Source: Halichoerus grypus
Lineage: Eukaryota > Chordata > Mammalia > Carnivora > Phocidae
NCBI RefSeq assembly: GCF_964656455.1
Contig: NC_135716.1
Location: 105,246,389-105,310,388 of the forward strand
Length of the DNA: 64,000 nt
Reading direction: 5' to 3'
Shown: positions 58,771 through 64,000 of the stretch, in pieces
Layout of the letters: every line of letters starts with the position of its first letter
How positions within the stretch are numbered: the first letter of the stretch is position 1
Position numbers and translations under genes: made by a program
The notes under the pieces: model-generated
The model's database searches: none
What the model saw: the letters and a program-made list of their open reading frames with translations, nothing else
Told to the model about the DNA's origin: nothing

Positions 58771-59169
58771 TTATTGAATTGCACTGGAGTGGTGTTATTC
58801 TAATCTACCTTTTGGCCTACCATGGTGGGGGGGGTGTTTATTCTGTGTAAATTTAACCCTTATTTCTACTAACCTATGGATGAGATTGGCAGGTGTGAAC
58901 AACAGAGAAGGCTGGGAGGTGGGGGATAAGGAAATAAAAAACCATATGTAAGAGGGGAAAGGTGAGAAAGTGAAGTGATGGTGGGCCATCAACAGTGGCC
59001 TCAAAAACCAGGGGTACCACTGTCATATAACTTTGCCCTTGACTCAAGATAGTTGGGTACTTATTCTTTTTTATTTTTTAAAGAATTTCAAGGCTTTCCT
59101 TTTTAGTTCCTTAATGTTCAAGTCATCGTGTAGTCTTTAGCTGGTCCCTTTAATAGGTGGTATTTTCAA

Positions 59170-59235
59170 ATCTGGCCATCCATTCAGCCAACCATCCATT
59201 CAACCAACCATCCATCCATCCATCCATTGATCATC
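59170..59235 (+). repeat. (CATC)n-like repeat
   Basis: Imperfect repetition of ccatccattcaac- and catccatccatc-type units, a short four-base microsatellite. Confidence 0.8.
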
Positions 59236-61289
59236 CATATTTTTCCATTCATTCATTTATTAAGCTATGTAGTCACAGTTATTCCTACTATGTGCTAGGC
59301 ATTGTACTAGGCTTTCTCTAGTGGGGGTTGGGGATAGATTTCTTCCTTTTTTTTTTTTTGCTGGAAATTTGATTTATTTTGCTCTTTTTGTGAAGTTAAA
59401 AAAAAAATCTCCTGAATTAAGAATAATTAGAATATCTGGGAAATTAAAAACAACAACAGATGAACTCTTGCAAATCTGATAAACCAATTAGTCAAATATG
59501 GAGAGTGAAAAACATGCTTGGAATGATTTTGACTCATGTAATTGCTTCAGAATAATTTCTTAAGTGTTTCTAGGCAACAGCAAATTTAAGAAGAAGAAAC
59601 AAATGGTGGGTTCTCTCTCTCTCTCTCTTTTTTTTTTTTTTTCCTTTTTTCCCTTTCTCTTCTCTCTCGCATTATCACGGAAGAGGAGGTTGCATCTCTC
59701 TCTCCCGTGATGTGATGTTAGCTATGGCTGGCTGGGTCAGAGCAGGAAGGCAGAAACATTTAGAATGTGATTATTGTTTATGCAGCCTTCCTTGCTGTGT
59801 TGGATGAGGCATTAGTTTCATTAAGGTACACTGGTACACAGGTAGATCCGAGCATCAGGTAGGGGTTAAATTTGGATAGAAATCATAATGAGCTGAACTT
59901 TGATAAATCCATAACCAGGAAAAAATATCATTTAACCTTTATACTTCTACATTAATCCTCTGGGTTCCTTTTTGAAATTGAATCTTATCTGCTCTTTTTT
60001 GAGTTAACTGAGTAGATTATTGCTTCATATGATATTGAGCAGAATGTATTTCCTAATAACTGCATCTCCATTTGTGGAGGAATTTCCACAATTTCCAGCT
60101 TCCAGGTGATGGAAGCTGCAGTAGTGGCCCGTTCCTCAGATTTTCTCATGGCATACAATCACACAGAAATCCACTCCTTCATGCAGCTTCCTGTTAGTAC
60201 CATATGGGCAGGCAATTTCTTACCATTTGGAGACAAATGAAAGCTCGTTAGAGGAAGGCAGAGGGTCAGAAGGGTACTTTGGAATATGAAAAAAAAAATC
60301 CTTACTAGAGAACATTTAATCATAAGTAGATAATCCTTCTCAAAGGGAAGGCAGTGCGTTTGCCTCATTCTCCTTGGCAGTTAACCTTTTGCATTTTTAT
60401 GCTTATGACATTTCTGGCAGGCGCTCTGTGTGCTCCAATTAAAGTCAGAGGTCTTTGGACACAGTTCAAAAAGTAGCAAGTGTCTGGAGGGCAGCTCGAT
60501 GCAAGGCATTTTGGCAGAGGGAGTCACGGAGAACAGCTGGGCAGCCGCATAGGAAAAAGGAATCTGGAATGTGAACGACATAGCTCCTTTGGATACTTCT
60601 GAGGGTGTTTGGGGTAGGGGTGGGGGGCTCATTTTGGGTGTAGGCTATTGGATGGAGGGAAGCAAGAGATGTGACAGAAGAGGATTTCTAAGCCAGCCTA
60701 TGAATGTGTGCACGTGCTGTCGGCACCGAGAAGTCAGTGCTGGATTTGCACCTGTGCCTAGAATTAGGAAGTAACTGGTTCACTGGTCACAGGAAGAACA
60801 GGGATCATTTGGGAGGCAAATTGAAACTCCACTTAAGCAAAGGCATTAATCAGGGCACCAGGCAAAATACTCACTAATGTTGTTCCAAAGCTAAGAATGT
60901 GTTTCTGAGACAAAAACCATGGAAACCTACTTATTTTCTGAAATGTTGCTTCTCTGAAAGAAAAGATGAGAGGAGGAATAAGCAGACACGCTTTACTTAA
61001 AGGTTAGGTGTGAGTCAGGGGACCTCTGAGTGTGTTCAGTATGGCAGAGAGTCATCTGAATGTCTCTATACAATGATGCATGCAAGAGAGTGAAATCATA
61101 GCATGGATTAGAAATAAAAAGGTGCTGTAAAAGGGTAGCACTTACAGGATTTAACTTCTGTAAAAGTTGTCTGCAGGATCTGAGGCATAATTTATTTTTG
61201 TAATTAAGACTCTTAATTAGGTTTTAAATCCTGAGTCTTAATTTTTTCGTTATATGAGCCAGGACAAGTTAGCATCTACAAATGTCATC

Positions 61290-61410
61290 TTTCTCACCTA
61301 TTAAATGTTATCTACCTCATAAGGTGGTTGTGAGAATTTAATGAAGTAATCTATATGAAGTGCTTAACACAATGCCTGGTCTATAAGAGATACTCTGTAA
61401 AACTTAACTG
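61290..61410 (+). repeat. MIR 3' fragment
   Basis: Forward: ctcataaggtggttgtgag, then gcttaacacaatgcctgg. Confidence 0.65.
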
Positions 61411-61634
61411 CTGTTGTTAACATTTCAGTCTTTAAGCCATAAAGAAAACCCATCAATTATGTCTGAATGGAAGGAATCCTCGTTGGGTGATAATCTCAGT
61501 TTACTCAAAAAAAAAAAAAAAAAGAAAGATTCTTTGTACTGACGTAAAGAAATGAGAGATCTTGGCCAAAAGATAAACATCCCCATCTTTCTCTTAATTA
61601 TTTTTGACTCTTAATAAGGAATAGGATCTAATAT

Positions 61635-61835
61635 TTTTTGAACACCTACCATGTGTCAGGCACTCCGAAAGCTGCCTCACTCATAAAGTCTTGTGAAGTC
61701 GCTCTAATTGTCCCACTATTACTGACAAGGAAACTGAGGCCCAAAGAGATGAAAGAACATTTCCAGGCTTCTATGTACTACGGTCGGCAGAACAGGGATG
61801 TGAAGGCCAAAGGCCATGCTCTTTCAGTTCATCTC
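61635..61835 (-). repeat. MIR
   Basis: A reverse MIR: accatgtgtcaggcactcc, then aaggaaactgaggcccaaag and agagatgaaagaacatt. Confidence 0.75.
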
Positions 61836-62569
61836 ACAAGACTGTGGGAGTAGTAGTGGGAATGAAAACTCCAGGGGCAGCCTGGCCCTGCTACAGACTC
61901 TGAGGTAATAGCAACGTTTCTATTTTGATGTTCCCATTAAAATCTTATCCTCTAACTGAGAGGCCTGGCAGATGGCAAATGTCGCCCTTGAGCAGTCACC
62001 TAAATCAAGTGATAAAACGCATTCAGGCTTTGGGATGCCTTCGCTGCCTGGGGAAGGAGCTCGGCTCTGCCCGGTTCAACTCCGTCCGTTGACTGGGTTG
62101 TTTCTTGGAGCTAACAGGAAAATGTACTTTACTTAGCTGGTAAGAAAAGCTCCTGAGGCTCTGCGGGCAGTTGTTTTGGAGAAAGATTGACTTTAAGAAC
62201 ACCCACTTGATTGTTTAGCAGCTTTAGAAACCTCTGAGAAGAAAATGTTCAGTTTTCAGGTAAAGCTGCTTTGGCAGCTTGATTTCTCTAATGCGGGGCA
62301 GCAGCGGAGGCTGTAGGCTGAGGAACGCAGACAAGGCACACATATTTTGTGTCTCCCTATGTTGCTTCAGAACATTCTGTTCCCTGCCCATTTTTAACGA
62401 GATAAACATGCCTTCATGGGTCACAGCGATGCAAATTCTTTACTAACTCTTTGCAAATACGGCTTTTTGGTTTTTAAACAAAGCGATTTGCTATGAGGTG
62501 TTAGGGGTTTTACCATTTCCAGAACATTTACACCCACAGCACTCCTTTAGTTTTACAGCGGGAGAGCAC

Positions 62570-62760
62570 CGAACCTGACTTGTTCTGAGGCCCAAGTTCA
62601 CCCTTTAATGACTCTGTGACCTTCATTCAGCCCCTGATCTCTCTGAGCCCTGTTTCGTCATCTCTGCCATGGAGGTGTCAGTGTTTTCTTTCTAGGATTG
62701 CTGCGAGAATTAAATGGCGTGATGTAGGTTCAAGGGCTTTGCAAATTGCACAAGGTCATT
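62570..62760 (+). repeat. MIR
   Basis: Forward, decayed: tgactctgtgaccttcat, ctctctgagccctgtttcg, then attgctgcgagaattaaatg. Confidence 0.65.
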
Positions 62761-62934
62761 TAAAAATGAACCATTCCTGCTATTATTATTTGTATTTGGG
62801 GGTTAACATCATCTGGTGATAATAAATGGTTAATGGTTAATGACATCCCGAAGATCTAAAACAAAGTTGTTAGCAAAGTCACAGGAATGAAAAGCCTGCG
62901 TAGGGAATCCAGTCAATAATATTGTAATAACACT

Positions 62935-63075
62935 GTATGGTGACCGATGGTGACTGCACTTATCCTAGTGAGCGTCGTGTAACGTATAGGTTTCTTGAAT
63001 CACGATGCTGTACACTTGAAACTAATATAATAATATACATCAACTATATTTCAATTAAAAAAAATTTAAAAAGTG
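62935..63075 (+). mobile_element. Old L1 3' end fragment
   Basis: L1M-type tail with ctgtacacttgaaactaat and aactatatttcaattaaaa, ending in an A run. Confidence 0.75.
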
Positions 63076-63309
63076 AAGTCATAATAAGATGCCAGAAATT
63101 GGGTAATGTATAGACACGGAAGTGGTAATTTAATACAGATGTTAGAGCGACACCGAAGAAGATCCGGAGTGTGGTAGGAGCTGTTTGGACAAAGGAGAAC
63201 CAAGGGACAGAACATGCGTTAAAGACTTCCTATAAGAGATAACAGCTCTTCAGCCCATAGTGTGTGGTCTGGAATGCTGTGTGCTGTCACTTTATAGGCA
63301 GCATCGGGT

Positions 63310-63475
63310 AGTCAAATGAGTTAGTTTCTGATTCACCACTTCCTACTTGTGTGAATTCTTCAACCTCTGTGCAAAGAGTGATGATGATGACACTGTGTCA
63401 CGGGGTCATGAAGATTAAATGGGATGATATATATAAAGTACCTGGAGGGTAATATGGCTGGTAAATATGGTTTCT
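63310..63475 (+). repeat. MIR
   Basis: Forward: cacttcctacttgtgtgaat, then tcaacctctgtgcaaagag, tcatgaagattaaatggg and ataaagtacctgg. Confidence 0.65.
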
Positions 63476-64000
63476 CTACTTCTTCCGGCTCCTCCTCCTT
63501 TTTTTTTTTTTTTTTTTTGGTCAGATAGGAACTCTAGGCAAGCCACCGTCAATACCACTAGAAGCTAATGTGCTTCTCAGAGCATTCAGGCCAGGTCCGA
63601 AAGCAATCAGTAGAACCCTCGTAAATTCTCTGGGATTGCTTCCAGTGTCGCCCAAAGTTGTTAATGGAGTTTGAGTTTATGTAGCCACTTCAGTGATCAT
63701 CAAGTGCAGAGAAAGTTGTAGGTGTTCAGTAAGGGCAAAGACTCTTAACCAGGGGGCTCTCAAGGGAAGCATGGAGGTGTCTGCAGAGCGCAGGGTATGC
63801 AGGGGTTAAATTCAGAACTCCTTCGGAGATAAGAGTTCTGTGTTGACGATGAGAAAGTAATCATCAGCTAAGCCAGACTTTGGTAAGAAGCTCTTGCTAA
63901 GGGATGCCTTATAAAGGATCAAGTTTTCCAAACTGTAGACTTGATTTAATCATTGAGTTATTTTTAAGTATTTGTTATCTACCATTTAGAGGCACTTCAC

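Larger units (their letters stand above)
46050..64000 (-). other. PALMD long upstream intron (about 18 kb visible)
   Basis: No N-terminal palmdelphin exon could be matched here, so the stretch is read as one intron running past the right edge. It holds an exon-like + strand ORF (47124-47313), an L1 (47350-48790), an old repeat with a nested hAT (49360-50570), a MER5A-like element (52010-52215), MIRs, three SINEs and a large TTTC tract. Stretches 46050-47100, 48800-49240, 50780-51750, 52220-53510 and 54190-57460 show no clear element. Sequence from about 57670 to 62900 is repeat-poor apart from MIRs. Confidence 0.6.

Noticed and set aside
46050..64000. Search for PALMD N-terminal exons
   Set aside because: No - strand sequence fitting the first 84 residues of palmdelphin was recognised, so these exons are taken to lie beyond 64000. 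A translated alignment would settle this.

Overview
The window is mammalian nuclear DNA, almost certainly from a non-canid caniform carnivore (bear, seal or mustelid group). There are 20 tRNA-derived Can-SINEs, most with visible target-site duplications. Their consensus (gcgcctgggtggctcag ... catgatcccagggtcctggg ... aaataaataaa) is the arctoid form, not the canid SINEC_Cf or felid form. Carnivoran L1 3' tails are also present. Nothing prokaryotic, plasmid-like, viral or CRISPR-like was seen.

Two protein genes lie tail to tail, matching the known FRRS1/PALMD neighbourhood (human chromosome 1p21). On the + strand, 1025-26274 holds the last eleven coding exons of FRRS1 (ferric-chelate reductase 1). 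These give 399 residues covering most of the DOMON domain and the whole six-helix cytochrome b561 domain; the signal peptide and reeler domain lie upstream of the window. On the - strand, 46049-37844 holds the last five coding exons of PALMD (palmdelphin). These give 466 residues; about 84 N-terminal residues lie beyond the right edge or were not found.

Layout: 1-26274 FRRS1 exons and introns; 26275 to about 27040 FRRS1 3' UTR; about 27040-37843 intergenic, mostly old L1 (29.6-35.6 kb); 37844-46049 PALMD exons; 46050-64000 a long PALMD intron with one L1, nested DNA transposons, MIRs, a large TTTC microsatellite and a repeat-poor right end.

The most interesting observation is at the end of the large PALMD exon. 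The weak splice donor at 42607-42606 lets the message choose between two tails of equal length. Splicing joins a 44-nt terminal exon 4.7 kb away and gives the usual soluble end (LRMRMAKLGKKVI). Reading through gives a cysteine-rich CaaX end (ACHCCLIM) like that of lipid-anchored paralemmins. A second point is an exon-like + strand ORF with a predicted membrane helix at 47124-47313, which I could not identify. I found no wholly new multi-gene system.
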